Source: Methylobacterium sp. CB376
Lineage (GTDB): Bacteria; Pseudomonadota; Alphaproteobacteria; Rhizobiales; Beijerinckiaceae
Direction of reading: 5' to 3'
Assembly (NCBI RefSeq): GCF_029714205.1
Contig: NZ_CP121648.1
Location: 2,356,001 to 2,420,000, forward strand
DNA length: 64,000 nucleotides
Below are positions 9,708 to 18,826 of the stretch, one piece after another. The translations under genes were made by a program, and so were the position numbers. Positions within the stretch are counted from its first letter, which is position 1. Every line of letters starts with the position of its first letter. The notes beneath the pieces are model-generated. The model was given only the letters and a program-made list of their open reading frames with translations, did not search any database and was not told the origin of the DNA.

Positions 9708-10791
9708 AGCGCTCCGCGTCCTGGTGCTTGAAGGTGAGGCCGTGGCCGGGCCGGCCGAGGTCCGGCGCGATCCGCCCCTCCCGCGGGACCGGCGCCCCGT
9801 CGAACAGCATCGACTCGATGCGGACGTGGTCGTGGAACCATTCGAGGTGGCGGACCCGCGCGGCGGCGCAGGCCGGGTGGAGGTGGAGGGCGGGGGCGCA
9901 GTGGCCCGACAGGTCGGTGTGGTGCGCCTCGCAGAGCGCGCCCGCCGCCAGGAAGCCCGAGACCCCGCCGCAGCGCGTCGCGTCCGCCTGCTGCACGTCG
10001 ACGGCGCCCGCCTCCAGCATGTGCCGGACGTCGTCGAGGGAGTAGGCGTATTCTCCGGCCGCCACGTCGATGCCGGCCGGCACCCGCTCGCGCACGAAGC
10101 GCAGGCCCGCGCGGTCGTCGCTGGAGACCGGCTCCTCGAACCAGCGCACGCCGAGGCCCGCCGCCGTCTCGGCCATGGCCAGGGCGGCGCGGGGCGAGAA
10201 GGCGCCGTTCGCGTCGATGAACAGCGCCGCCCCGCCGATCGCCGCCCGCGCCGCGCGCATCCGGTCGGGGTCGCGGTCGGGATCGCTGCCGATCTTCATC
10301 TTCACGGCGCGGCAGCCGTCCCGCTCGACGAAGCCGGCGAGCTGGGCGGTGAGCCGCGCCTCGCCGTAGCTGGTGAAGCCGCCGCTGCCGTAGATCGCGA
10401 CGGCCGGCCGCGCCGCCCCGAGGAGGCGCACGAGCGGCAGGTCGAGGAGGCGGGCCTTCAGGTCCCACAGGGCCGCGTCGAGGGCCGAGATGGCGGTGGC
10501 GGCGAGGCCCGCGCGGCCGAGATTGCGCACCCGGCGCCGGAGCCGCGCGGTGAGCGCCGGGACGTCGAAGGGGTCGCCCCCCTTCAGCAGGGGGGAGAGC
10601 GTGCCCTTGACGAGCCCGGCATTCCCCGCATCCGAGTAGGTGTAGCCGAGGCCTCTCCGGTCCCCCGCCGCGACCTCGACCACCACCAGGGTGGTGCGGT
10701 GCCACGCGAAGGTGCCGTCCGCTTCGGCCGCGTCGGTCGGGACCGCGTAGGCCCGGGCCGTGACGGCGTCGATCGGGGCCTCGGGGCGCAT
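9697..10791 (-). CDS. Mandelate racemase/muconate-lactonizing (enolase superfamily) enzyme
   Basis: A 364-aa enolase-superfamily enzyme. The base motif KMK lies at 164-166, and metal ligands are Asp193 (IDANG), Glu219/220 (WFEEP) and Glu247 (AAGEY). His297 in LSGHCAP is placed to act as the second base, as in mandelate racemase and sugar-acid dehydratases. These enzymes abstract the proton alpha to a carboxylate; many dehydrate aldonic acids to 2-keto-3-deoxy acids. Position after the lactonase and dehydrogenase genes favours an acid-sugar dehydratase, but specificity cannot be assigned. It follows the TPP enzyme gene by 3 nt. Confidence 0.85.
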   Translation of the reverse strand: MRPEAPIDAVTARAYAVPTDAAEADGTFAWHRTTLVVVEVAAGDRRGLGYTYSDAGNAGLVKGTLSPLLKGGDPFDVPALTARLRRRVRNLGRAGLAATAISALDAALWDLKARLLDLPLVRLLGAARPAVAIYGSGGFTSYGEARLTAQLAGFVERDGCRAVKMKIGSDPDRDPDRMRAARAAIGGAALFIDANGAFSPRAALAMAETAAGLGVRWFEEPVSSDDRAGLRFVRERVPAGIDVAAGEYAYSLDDVRHMLEAGAVDVQQADATRCGGVSGFLAAGALCEAHHTDLSGHCAPALHLHPACAAARVRHLEWFHDHVRIESMLFDGAPVPREGRIAPDLGRPGHGLTFKHQDAERYAV

Positions 10792-10794
10792 GGC

Positions 10795-12588
10795 TCAGCC
10801 CCGGTCGCCGGGCAGGACGCTGGCGAGCACCTGCCGGGCCGTGTCGGCCAGCAGGTGGCTCTCGCGGGGATCGCCCTTCCAGAGCATGCCCATGAACTTG
10901 CGGGCCTGTTCCAGGCTGATGTGCGGCGGCAGCGGCGGCACCTCGGGATCGGTCTTCACCTCCAGCACCACCGGGATCGGGCTCGCCAGGGCCTCGTCCC
11001 AGGCGGCGCCGAGCTTCTCGGGATCGTCCACGTAGAGGCCCTTCAGGCCGATCAGCTCGGCGAAGCGGTGATAGGGCACGTTCGGGATCACCTGGGTGGT
11101 CTCGAATTTCGGGTTGCCCTCCTGCACCCGCTGCTCCCAGGTCACCTGGTTCAGGTCCTCGTTGTTGAACACGCAGCAGACGAAGGTCTGGTTCGGCCAG
11201 TGCTCGCGGTACTTGGCGACCGTGATCAGCTCGGCCATGTTGTTCATCTGCATGGCCCCGTCGCCCACCAGGGCGATCACCGGGCGGTCCGGATGGGCGA
11301 CCTTGGCGCCGATGGCGTAGGGCACCGCCGCGCCCATCGAGGCGAGGCCGCCCGAGAGCGAGCACATCATGCCGCGGCGGATCTTCAGGTCGCGGGCGAA
11401 CCAGTTGGCGCAGGAGCCGGAATCCGAGGTGATGATCGCCCGGTCCGGCAGCCGCGGCGAGAGCTCCCAGGTCACGCGCTGCGGGTTCACCGGGTTCGCC
11501 CCGGCCATGGCGCGCTCCCCGGCCTCCCGCCACCACGCGGCGACGCCCTCCTCGATGCCTCGGCGCCACGCGCCGCCGACGGGCTTGCGCTGCAGCAGTG
11601 GCAGCAGGGCGCGCAGGGTCTCGACGGAATCGCCCACCAGGGGCACCTCCATCGGGTAGCGCAGGGAGAGCATCTCGGCCTTGAGGTCGATCTGAACCCC
11701 GCGGGCCTGGCCGGGCTTGGGCAGGAACTCCGAATAGGGGAAGCCCGAGCCGATCATCAGCAGCGTGTCGCACTCCATCATCAGGTCCCAGCTCGGCTTG
11801 GTGCCGAGGAGCCCGATCGAGCCCGTGACCCAGGGCAGGTCGTCCGGCACCGCCGCCTTGCCGAGCAGGGCCTTGGCGACGCCGGCCTGGAGCGCCTCGG
11901 CCACCGCCACCACCTCGTCGGTGGCGTGCAGCGCGCCGGCGCCGACCAGGATCGCGACCTTCTCGCCCGCGTTCAGCACGGCGGCGGCCTCCTTCAGGTC
12001 GGCCTCCCTCGGCAGGACGCGCGGGTCGCTGTAGCCCACGCCCGATTGCAGGGTGCCGTGCTTGCGCGGCGGATCCTCGTAGGGCGCCTCCTGCAGGTCG
12101 TTCGGCAGGATGATCGCCGTGACCGCCCGGTTCGCCCTGGCGATGCGCACCGCCCGGTCGACGAGGTGGCGGACCTGGGCCGGGGCGCTCGCCTGCTGCA
12201 CGAAGGCGCCGGCCACGTCCTTGAAGGCGCTGGTGAGGTCGAGTTCCTGCTGGTAGTGGCCGCCGAGCGCGTTGCGCGCCTGCTGGCCCGCGATGGCGAG
12301 CACCGGCATGTGGTCGAGCCGGGCGTCGTAGAGGCCGGTGATCAGATGCGTCGCCCCGGGCCCCGACGTGGCGAGGCAGACGCCGAGTTCGCCCGTGAAC
12401 TTGGCGTAGGCGCAGGCCATGAAGGCCGCCATCTCCTCGTGCCGCGCCTGGATGAACTGGAAGGGTTTGTCGGCGCGCTGCATCGCCCCGAGCAGCCCGT
12501 TGATGCCGTCCCCGGGATACCCGAAGATCGTCCGCACCCCCCAGTCGGAGAGGCGCTGGCACAGGAAATCACCGACCGTCTCAGCCAT
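10795..12588 (-). CDS. Thiamine-pyrophosphate enzyme (pyruvate oxidase/acetolactate synthase-like)
   Basis: A 597-aa TPP-dependent enzyme with the three-domain layout of pyruvate oxidase and acetolactate synthase. The catalytic Glu51 lies in RHEEMAAF, a central domain spans roughly 190-340, and the TPP/Mg motif GDGAMQMNN begins near residue 441. It lacks a clear C-terminal membrane-binding tail like that of E. coli PoxB. It probably decarboxylates a 2-keto acid. It is the first gene of the seven-gene minus-strand set, so the promoter should lie in the 409 bp upstream. The 2-keto acid could be the product of the neighbouring enolase-superfamily enzyme; this is inference. Confidence 0.85.
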   Translation of the reverse strand: MAETVGDFLCQRLSDWGVRTIFGYPGDGINGLLGAMQRADKPFQFIQARHEEMAAFMACAYAKFTGELGVCLATSGPGATHLITGLYDARLDHMPVLAIAGQQARNALGGHYQQELDLTSAFKDVAGAFVQQASAPAQVRHLVDRAVRIARANRAVTAIILPNDLQEAPYEDPPRKHGTLQSGVGYSDPRVLPREADLKEAAAVLNAGEKVAILVGAGALHATDEVVAVAEALQAGVAKALLGKAAVPDDLPWVTGSIGLLGTKPSWDLMMECDTLLMIGSGFPYSEFLPKPGQARGVQIDLKAEMLSLRYPMEVPLVGDSVETLRALLPLLQRKPVGGAWRRGIEEGVAAWWREAGERAMAGANPVNPQRVTWELSPRLPDRAIITSDSGSCANWFARDLKIRRGMMCSLSGGLASMGAAVPYAIGAKVAHPDRPVIALVGDGAMQMNNMAELITVAKYREHWPNQTFVCCVFNNEDLNQVTWEQRVQEGNPKFETTQVIPNVPYHRFAELIGLKGLYVDDPEKLGAAWDEALASPIPVVLEVKTDPEVPPLPPHISLEQARKFMGMLWKGDPRESHLLADTARQVLASVLPGDRG

Positions 12589-12997
12589 GGAACACCATCC
12601 GTCGCGCGGAGAACCCCGGGGGAGTCACGTCGGCAAAGAGGCCCGGATCGCGGCCCCGGGGGAATCGCCGCGGCGCGATCGGCCGGGTCCGCAATGTCCG
12701 GCTCCGGCGCGGGGTCAACGGGCGGGATGCGGGGGCCTGTTCCTGGCCCCGGGGCCGTGCGCGGGCGGGAGCGGTACGGCAGCGGACGGAGTGCGCCCCG
12801 CGCCCCGGGGGCCGCCGATCGGTGGCGCCGCGCCCGGCGATCCTCGCCGCTGCGCGGGAGAGGTCCGGCCCGCCCGCGCGGCCCCGCAGGCGCGCCCGGG
12901 ACGGGACCCGTCCCACATCGGGCTGGCCGCCGCGGGCAAGTCGGCGGATCGGGATGCGCGGAACGCGACCGGGCGAGACTCCCGCCTCGCCCCGCCG
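12589..12997. other. Intergenic region upstream of the TPP-led operon
   Basis: About 409 bp of very GC-rich DNA with no convincing coding signal. It should contain the promoter of the seven-gene set and the 3' region of the SGNH gene. The one clear structure is a near-palindrome at 12898-12914, GGGACGGG-A-CCCGTCCC, about 84 bp past the SGNH stop codon. No U-tract accompanies it. No operator could be assigned. Confidence 0.5.
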
Positions 12998-13831
12998 TCA
13001 CTCCCCGGCCGCGGCCACCAGGGCGGGGGCGGGCCGCGCGCGGTGCAGGAGGTCGCGGGCGACCGCCCGCGCGAGCAGGTCGTAGCCGCGATCCGCCATG
13101 TGCAGGCCGTCGGGGGCGAACAGGGTCTCGCGGGTGGCCTTCCCCTCCGCGATCCAGTCCCGCATCAGCTCCGCGCGGCGGATCACCGGGATGCCGAGTT
13201 CGGCGCCGATCGCCCGCACCGCGTCGCGGAACCGGTCGGCGCCGGGCGTCGCGTCGAGCTTCGGGCACCATTGCGGCTCCATCAGCACGACGTCGCTGCC
13301 CGCGTCCCGCATCCGCGCGAGGCCCGCGAGGGTCGCGGCGCGGAAATGGGCCAGGGAGACGCCGCGCAGCGGGTCGTTGCTGCCGGTCTGCCAGATCACG
13401 AGGTCGGGCTTCGCCGCGAGCACGTCGCGGTCGAGGCGCGCCAGCATGTCGTCGGTGTGCTCGCCGCCCACGCCGCGGTTGAGCACCGCGATGCCCTCGG
13501 CGAGATGGGGCAGGGCCTGCCGCAGCGCGGCTTCCAGGCGGGCCGGATAGGCGGCGGCCGGGGAACTCGCGCCCACGCCCTCCGTCGAGGAGGAGCCGAA
13601 GGCGACGATCCGCAGGGACGCGCCCCGCGCCAGCTGCCGGGCGAGGTGCGGCAGGGGCTGGGCCGCGACCGTCGCCGTCGCGACCGGGGCGTGCCCGCTC
13701 CGGGCGGTCGGCAGCGCGGTCGCGGCGGCCGCGAGGCCGAGGACCAGCGCGAGACCGGTGGCGATCCACCGCCGGCGCCGGGGCGCGGTGGTGGCGGAGT
13801 GGGGCGTGGGCCGATGGCCGGCGCGCGTCAT
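12998..13831 (-). CDS. Secreted or anchored SGNH/GDSL-type hydrolase
   Basis: A ~277-aa protein with a basic N-terminus and one hydrophobic segment (about 22-40), either an uncleaved anchor or a signal peptide. SGNH blocks are visible: block I FGSSSTEG (Ser81 the likely nucleophile; the usual GDS Asp is Ser), block II NRGVGG (Gly near 119), block III TGSND (Asn152) and block V DGLH (Asp241, His244). It is an esterase or acetyl-hydrolase of unknown substrate in the periplasm. The gene stands alone. Start chosen at the ATG just before the basic segment. Confidence 0.82.
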   Translation of the reverse strand: MTRAGHRPTPHSATTAPRRRRWIATGLALVLGLAAAATALPTARSGHAPVATATVAAQPLPHLARQLARGASLRIVAFGSSSTEGVGASSPAAAYPARLEAALRQALPHLAEGIAVLNRGVGGEHTDDMLARLDRDVLAAKPDLVIWQTGSNDPLRGVSLAHFRAATLAGLARMRDAGSDVVLMEPQWCPKLDATPGADRFRDAVRAIGAELGIPVIRRAELMRDWIAEGKATRETLFAPDGLHMADRGYDLLARAVARDLLHRARPAPALVAAAGE

Positions 13832-14216
13832 CTGTGGGCGTTTCCTCGATCCCCGCGGCTCTGTCGGCCGCGTGTCGCCTGATGGGGGCGAGTGGGATCG
13901 GGCCGGCGAGGCCGCGCGCACGCGCCGTCCTCGCCCCGGTCTTATCGCCGTCTGTGAGGGCTGCGGCTCCGCAGCCATCGCCGGCCCGCGGGCCGGCCCG
14001 ACTGGACCGGCCGCGTTCGACGTCGTTGTCGACCCGCCGTATTGCGATGGCGCTGCGATAAACGAAGAAGATCGCGCGTGCAACCCGTTCTTCGAAAATT
14101 CAGTATGCAATCAGTAGAAGATCTGTCGATAAAGCTTAGCTTCGCGGCCGGACCGGCCGTCCGGCGCCGGTCCGAAGGGGCGACCGGCGGCCGCCCCCCG
14201 CGGTCCGCGAGCCGTC
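13832..14216. other. Intergenic region with stacked palindromes and an AT-rich stretch
   Basis: Lies between the SGNH gene start and the chemoreceptor 3' end, both on the minus strand. It contains GGCTGCGG-CT-CCGCAGCC (13959-13976), the 18-bp perfect palindrome GCCGGCCCGCGGGCCGGC (13980-13997), an unusually AT-rich stretch (about 14040-14145) suited to a promoter, and a 7-bp hairpin GGACCGG...CCGGTCC (14150-14173) about 44 nt beyond the chemoreceptor stop. No gene is seen. Confidence 0.5.
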
Positions 14217-15905
14217 TCAGGCGGCCCGCACGGTCGCCAGGAACTGCGAGACCTCGGCCTTGAGGTGCTCGGACTGGCGCGACAATTCGGACGCCGAGGC
14301 CAGGACCTGGGAGGCCGCGGCCCCGGTCTCCTCCGAGGCGCGCGCCACGCTGATGATGTTGCTGGTGACGTCCGTGGTTCCGGTCGAGGCGAGGGCGACG
14401 TTGCGGACGATCTCCTGGGTGGCCGAACCCTGCTGCTCGACGGCGGCGGCGATCGTCGTGGCGACCGTGCTGATCTCGCGGATGCGCCCCGTGATCGACC
14501 CGATGGCCGTGACGGCCCGCCCGGTCGCACCCTGGATCTGGCCGATCTGTCCCGAGATCTCCTCGGTCGCGCGGGCGGTCTGCGAGGCGAGTTCCTTGAC
14601 CTCGGCGGCCACCACCGCGAAGCCGCGTCCGGCCTCGCCCGCCCGGGCCGCCTCGATCGTCGCATTCAGCGCCAGCAGGTTGGTCTGGCTGGCGATGTTG
14701 GAGATCAGCCCAACCACGTCGCCGATCTTCGCCACCGCCCCGCTGAGCTCCTGCACGAGCGCCGCGGTCTGGTCCGCCTCGCCCACCGCCTGCTGGGCAA
14801 GGTCGCTCGCGCCGTCGGCCTGCCGGCCGATCTCCTGCACGGAGGCGCCCAGTTCCTCGGCCGCCGTCGCCACGGTGTTGACGTTGGTGGCCGCCTCCTC
14901 GGCGGCGGTCGCGACCGTCGTGGTCCGCCTCGCCGTCTCGGTCGCCGTCGCGGTCATGCTCTGGGACGTGGCCTGCAGCTCGGTCGCCGAGGAGGTGACC
15001 GTGCCGACGATCCCGCCCACCGCCGCCTCGAAGCTGTCGGCCATCTGGCGCATGCCGGCCTTGCGCTGCTCCTCGGCGGAGGCGCGGGCCAGCGCCGTCT
15101 CCTCCTCCAGCTGCCGCGTCCGGATGATGTTCTCCCGGAACACCTGCACGGCAACCGCCATCGCGCCGACCTCCTCGCGACGCTCCTGGAACGGCACCGC
15201 CGTGCCGGTCTCTCCCCTGGCGAGTTCGCCCATCACGGCCGTCATCTGCCGGATCGGGGCCGAGACGGTCCAGTTCAGCAGCACCAGTCCGAGGGCCGCC
15301 ACCGCCAGCATCGCTCCCATGCCGAGCATGACGGCCTGCCGCGAGCTGCTGGCCGCCTGAGCGGCGGTGCGGGAGCGCTCCTCCAGAAGGGTGCGCTCGA
15401 TCCGCGCGATCTCCGCGGCCTTGGCGCGCACCGCGTCCATCAGCACCTTTCCGGCCCCCGAGATCTCCAGCTGCCGGGCCTCTGCGCGGGTCTGCTCGTC
15501 CCTCATCAGCGCGATCTCGCGCTCGGCGATCGTGCCGCGCCAGTCCTGCGCGTGGCGCTCGAGGCCGTCCAGGCGCTGGAGCTGGGCGGGATTGTCGGAG
15601 ACGAGGGCGCGGACCCTGGCCATGGCTTCCGTGAAGGCGCGGCCGCCCGCGTTGTAGGGCTCCAGGAATTTCGCATCCGCGGCCAGCAGGTAGCCGCGCA
15701 CGCCCGTCTCCTGGTTGACCATCGCCGTGGTGAGCACCTCGACCTGCGCGAGCACTTGGTAAGTGTGGTCGCGCCAGTCATTCGCCTCCTCGATCGTGGC
15801 GAGGCTGCGCCAGCCGGTGAGAGAGAACAGGCCGGCCGCGCCGATGAAAGCCGCGAAGACGACGAGGAGCTTCGTGACGATGCGGAGGTTGAGGAGGACA
15901 CGCAT
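14217..15905 (-). CDS. Methyl-accepting chemotaxis protein with CHASE3 sensor domain
   Basis: A ~562-aa chemoreceptor. An N-terminal membrane helix (about 8-30) is followed by a periplasmic CHASE3-type helical sensor (about 38-185, with the conserved [12 protein letters not shown]). A second membrane helix (about 190-212), a HAMP domain (about 213-268) and a long coiled-coil signalling domain follow. The highly conserved hairpin tip is [11 protein letters not shown]. No C-terminal CheR-binding pentapeptide is seen. It controls the flagellar motor through CheA/CheW encoded elsewhere; the ligand is unknown. Start taken at [14 protein letters not shown] rather than an in-frame ATG 72 nt upstream, because the extra residues are disordered and unlike family N-termini. 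Confidence 0.92.
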   Translation of the reverse strand: MRVLLNLRIVTKLLVVFAAFIGAAGLFSLTGWRSLATIEEANDWRDHTYQVLAQVEVLTTAMVNQETGVRGYLLAADAKFLEPYNAGGRAFTEAMARVRALVSDNPAQLQRLDGLERHAQDWRGTIAEREIALMRDEQTRAEARQLEISGAGKVLMDAVRAKAAEIARIERTLLEERSRTAAQAASSSRQAVMLGMGAMLAVAALGLVLLNWTVSAPIRQMTAVMGELARGETGTAVPFQERREEVGAMAVAVQVFRENIIRTRQLEEETALARASAEEQRKAGMRQMADSFEAAVGGIVGTVTSSATELQATSQSMTATATETARRTTTVATAAEEAATNVNTVATAAEELGASVQEIGRQADGASDLAQQAVGEADQTAALVQELSGAVAKIGDVVGLISNIASQTNLLALNATIEAARAGEAGRGFAVVAAEVKELASQTARATEEISGQIGQIQGATGRAVTAIGSITGRIREISTVATTIAAAVEQQGSATQEIVRNVALASTGTTDVTSNIISVARASEETGAAASQVLASASELSRQSEHLKAEVSQFLATVRAA

Positions 15906-16261
15906 TCCGGCTGATCCCGTTGAGACGGACTGCCCCGGCGGGGCGGAATCGCCGCGCCCCGGTCGAGACGCCGGCATGATGGGCTTGGCTGGTTAAAGCG
16001 TCCTAAAGTCGCCGTCGGACCAATGCAAATCACCACGCCTTCCCTTGAGGATGGCGATGGTGAATAGGTACATGCTCCTAAAAGCCGAAGCGGTGATACG
16101 CCGGCTCAAGAGCCGTATCGTTGCGGCAGGAGCTGTCTCGCGCGAGCGAGGAGGCGGGATGACCCGCGCCACCCGGCCACCGCGGGTGTGGCGTCGCTGC
16201 AAGCCTCGACGGAGACGCGCGATCGCGGCCCTTCCGGATGACGCCGCGTCAGCATGCTGTC
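15906..16261. other. Divergent promoter region, chemoreceptor versus autotransporter
   Basis: About 356 bp between divergently transcribed genes. The section near 16000-16120 is less GC-rich than its surroundings and likely holds the promoters. A 6-bp hairpin CGGCTC-AA-GAGCCG lies at 16102-16115 with partly matching flanks. Short open frames here lack coding character. Confidence 0.45.
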
Positions 16262-18826
16262 ATGGGAGATGCGCAAGCCGGCCCCACGCTGAAGCGGGGG
16301 CGCGACGTGGATTCTGCATTCTTCCGGCTGGCCGCGCTGGCCGGCGGTCTCCTGGCCGGCGGTCTCCTGGCGGGTGGCGGCCTCGGTGCCGCGGCGCAGG
16401 CGCAGCAGCTGCGCACGCCCAACCTCGCCACCGCGGACGGGCCGGTCTCCGTCGAGGTCGGCGGGATCCCTTTCGTGAACCAGGGTCTGCAGGGCGCGGC
16501 CCGGCTGCCCGCCGCCACCCGCGACTTCCTGGGCGACACGCTGGGCTCCTTCTCGTCGCTCGCCATCGACCTCGAGACGTGGCGGCGCCGTGGGGACACC
16601 TATGCGGGCACGCTCTACACGCTGCCGGACCGTGGCTACAACAATCCGGATGGCGGCCTGTTCAGCGACTATGCCGGGCGCCTGAACCGCTTCTCGCTGA
16701 CCTTCGCGCCCTATGCGGGGCCCGCGCTGCCGCAATCGCCCGGGTCGCAGCGCCAGATCACGCTCGCCCAGGATGGCGGGATCGTGCTCACCGACGCCAA
16801 GGGCCAGCGCTTCAGCGGCCTCGATCCGGGCGCCGGCACGACGACCCAGCTCGGCGCCGTCCTGCCCTCGGCCGCGAGCGGCCCGAGCGCCGGCCGCATC
16901 AGCCTCGACGCCGAGGGGCTGGTGCGCAAGCTCGACGGCTCCTTCTACGTCAGCGACGAGTACGGGCCGAACATCTACTACTTCGACCGCGACGGCCGGC
17001 TCCAGGGCGTGCTCGGGATCCCGGCGGCCCTCAAGCCGGTGACCGGCGGCGCCCTGAACTTCAACTCCGTCACTGCGCCCGACACCGGCCGGCGCAACAA
17101 CCAGGGCCTCGAGGCCGTCGCGCTGACACCGGACGGGCGCGGCCTCGTCACCATCCTGCAGAGCGCGACGATGCAGGATTCCGGACCCAGCCAGCAGCAG
17201 CGGACGAACACCCGCATCCTCGTCTACGACGTCTCGGCGAACCCGACGCCGGCGGCGCCCGCGCGCGCATACGTGCTCCAGCTCCCCACCTACCAGCAGA
17301 GCGGCAATGGCGGCGCCCCGAACCGCACCGCCGCCCAGAGCGAGATGCTCGCCCTGAACGACACGCAGTTCCTGGTCCTGTCGCGGGACTCGAACGGGCT
17401 CGGCACCGGCGCGACCACCCCGATCGTCTACAAGAGCGTGCTGCTCGTCGACGTCGCGGGCGCCACCAACGTGGCGGGCACCGCCTACGACGGCACCGCG
17501 CCGCTCGCGCCGGGCGGCACGCTCGCGCCCGGCATCACGCCGGTGCACACGACCGAACTCGTCAACATGCTGAACCCGACGCAGCTCGGCCGCTTCGGCA
17601 TGAACCTCTCGACCAACCCGGCGACGCCCACCACCCTCTCGGAGAAGTGGGAGGCGATGGGCCTCGTGCCCGTGCTGAGCGAGAAGGCGCCCAACGACTA
17701 CTTCCTGCTCGTGGGCAACGACAACGACTTCCTGACCCGCCGGGGCCAGATCAACGGCCAGCCCTACGACGCGGGGCTCGACAACGACAGCGTGATCCTG
17801 GCCTACCGGCTGACGCTGCCGACCTACGTCGATCCGCTCTCCCTGGCCGTGATGAGGCGGACCGCCCCGGTGGTGCTCCAGGGCCTCGGCGCCGGGGCCC
17901 TGAGCGTCGCGGCCGCCGCCGTGCGCGGCCCGGCGGACCACCTCGCGGCCCTGCGCCGGGGCAGCCGCTCCCCGGAGGCCGGGGCGGGTCCCTGGGGCGC
18001 CGGGTCGGGCGTCTGGATCGGCGGCGACGTCGTCTTCGCGGATTCGCCCCGCAACGGCGGCCTCGCCTCCGACCGCACGCTCGCGCAGGGCTCGGCCGGG
18101 TTCGACCTCCCGCTCACCGGCCCGTGGCGGGCGGGCCTCGCGGTCGGAGGCGGGGGCGGCCGCCTCGACCGCCCCGGCGGCTTCCGCCAGGATCAGGCCG
18201 GCTTCACCGCCTCGGCCTATGCGGGCTATTTCGGGCCCGGCTTCTACGCCCAGGGCATCCTCGGCGGCGCGCCGTTCCTCGACTTCACGGGCCTGCGCCG
18301 GCCCGCCGCCTACGGCCTGACCGCGGAGGGCCGGACCGGCGGCAGCGGCTTCGCCCTCGACGGCGAGGCCGGCCTGCCCCTCGACGTCGGGGCGCTGCGC
18401 GCGACGCCCTTCGCGGGGATCACCTACCTGTCGGCCACGGTCGACGGCTTCACCGAGACGGGGGCGGCGGGCAACAACGTCGCCTACGCGGCGCTCACCG
18501 CCCGGCAGACCACGGCGCGCTTCGGCGCCGAACTCGCCTATCACGGCTTCGGCGGCGGCTTCGTCCCCTCCCTGCGCGTCGCCTACAGCCTCGCCGCCGG
18601 GCCGCAGCAGGCGAGCGCCTCCGTGCGCCTCGCCAGCGTGCAGCACGCGCTCGCGGCGGCGACGCTGCCGGTCGCCTTCGCCCGGCGCGACGTCGTCGGC
18701 GCCGGGATCGGTCTGCAGGGCAACCTGACCGAGCGGCTCGGCTGGCGCCTCGACTACCAGGCCTCTCTCGGCACCCGCGCCGGCATCGCCCACGGGGTCA
18801 CGGCGGGGCTGCGCTACCAGTTCTGA
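16262..18826 (+). CDS. Autotransporter with esterase-like phytase passenger domain
   Basis: An ~854-aa outer-membrane protein. The signal peptide contains a repeated LAGGLLAGG core and ends near AQAQQ. The passenger (about 35-530) resembles the phytase-like/esterase-like propeller domain: SSLAIDL, TLPDRGYNNPDG, SDEYGPNIYYFDRDG, NNQGLEAVALTPDG and WEAMGLVP are typical. A linker leads to a C-terminal autotransporter beta-domain (about 590-854) ending in the outer-membrane signature YQF with terminal Phe. It may release phosphate or hydrolyse esters at the cell surface. An in-frame ATG at 16238 would add 8 residues. The 3' end overlaps the convergent P1 peptidase gene by 29 bp. Confidence 0.85.
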   Translation: MGDAQAGPTLKRGRDVDSAFFRLAALAGGLLAGGLLAGGGLGAAAQAQQLRTPNLATADGPVSVEVGGIPFVNQGLQGAARLPAATRDFLGDTLGSFSSLAIDLETWRRRGDTYAGTLYTLPDRGYNNPDGGLFSDYAGRLNRFSLTFAPYAGPALPQSPGSQRQITLAQDGGIVLTDAKGQRFSGLDPGAGTTTQLGAVLPSAASGPSAGRISLDAEGLVRKLDGSFYVSDEYGPNIYYFDRDGRLQGVLGIPAALKPVTGGALNFNSVTAPDTGRRNNQGLEAVALTPDGRGLVTILQSATMQDSGPSQQQRTNTRILVYDVSANPTPAAPARAYVLQLPTYQQSGNGGAPNRTAAQSEMLALNDTQFLVLSRDSNGLGTGATTPIVYKSVLLVDVAGATNVAGTAYDGTAPLAPGGTLAPGITPVHTTELVNMLNPTQLGRFGMNLSTNPATPTTLSEKWEAMGLVPVLSEKAPNDYFLLVGNDNDFLTRRGQINGQPYDAGLDNDSVILAYRLTLPTYVDPLSLAVMRRTAPVVLQGLGAGALSVAAAAVRGPADHLAALRRGSRSPEAGAGPWGAGSGVWIGGDVVFADSPRNGGLASDRTLAQGSAGFDLPLTGPWRAGLAVGGGGGRLDRPGGFRQDQAGFTASAYAGYFGPGFYAQGILGGAPFLDFTGLRRPAAYGLTAEGRTGGSGFALDGEAGLPLDVGALRATPFAGITYLSATVDGFTETGAAGNNVAYAALTARQTTARFGAELAYHGFGGGFVPSLRVAYSLAAGPQQASASVRLASVQHALAAATLPVAFARRDVVGAGIGLQGNLTERLGWRLDYQASLGTRAGIAHGVTAGLRYQF

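Noticed and set aside
9587..12562. 991-codon minus-strand frame overlapping the TPP and enolase-superfamily genes
   Set aside because: Different frame from the two genes with intact catalytic motifs; no recognisable domain.
14150..14173. Intrinsic terminator for the chemoreceptor gene
   Set aside because: The stem is only 7 bp with a 10-nt loop and no U-tract; noted in the intergenic entry only.
16106..18793. 895-codon minus-strand frame opposite the autotransporter
   Set aside because: No domain or motif; composition typical of antisense frames in high-GC DNA.
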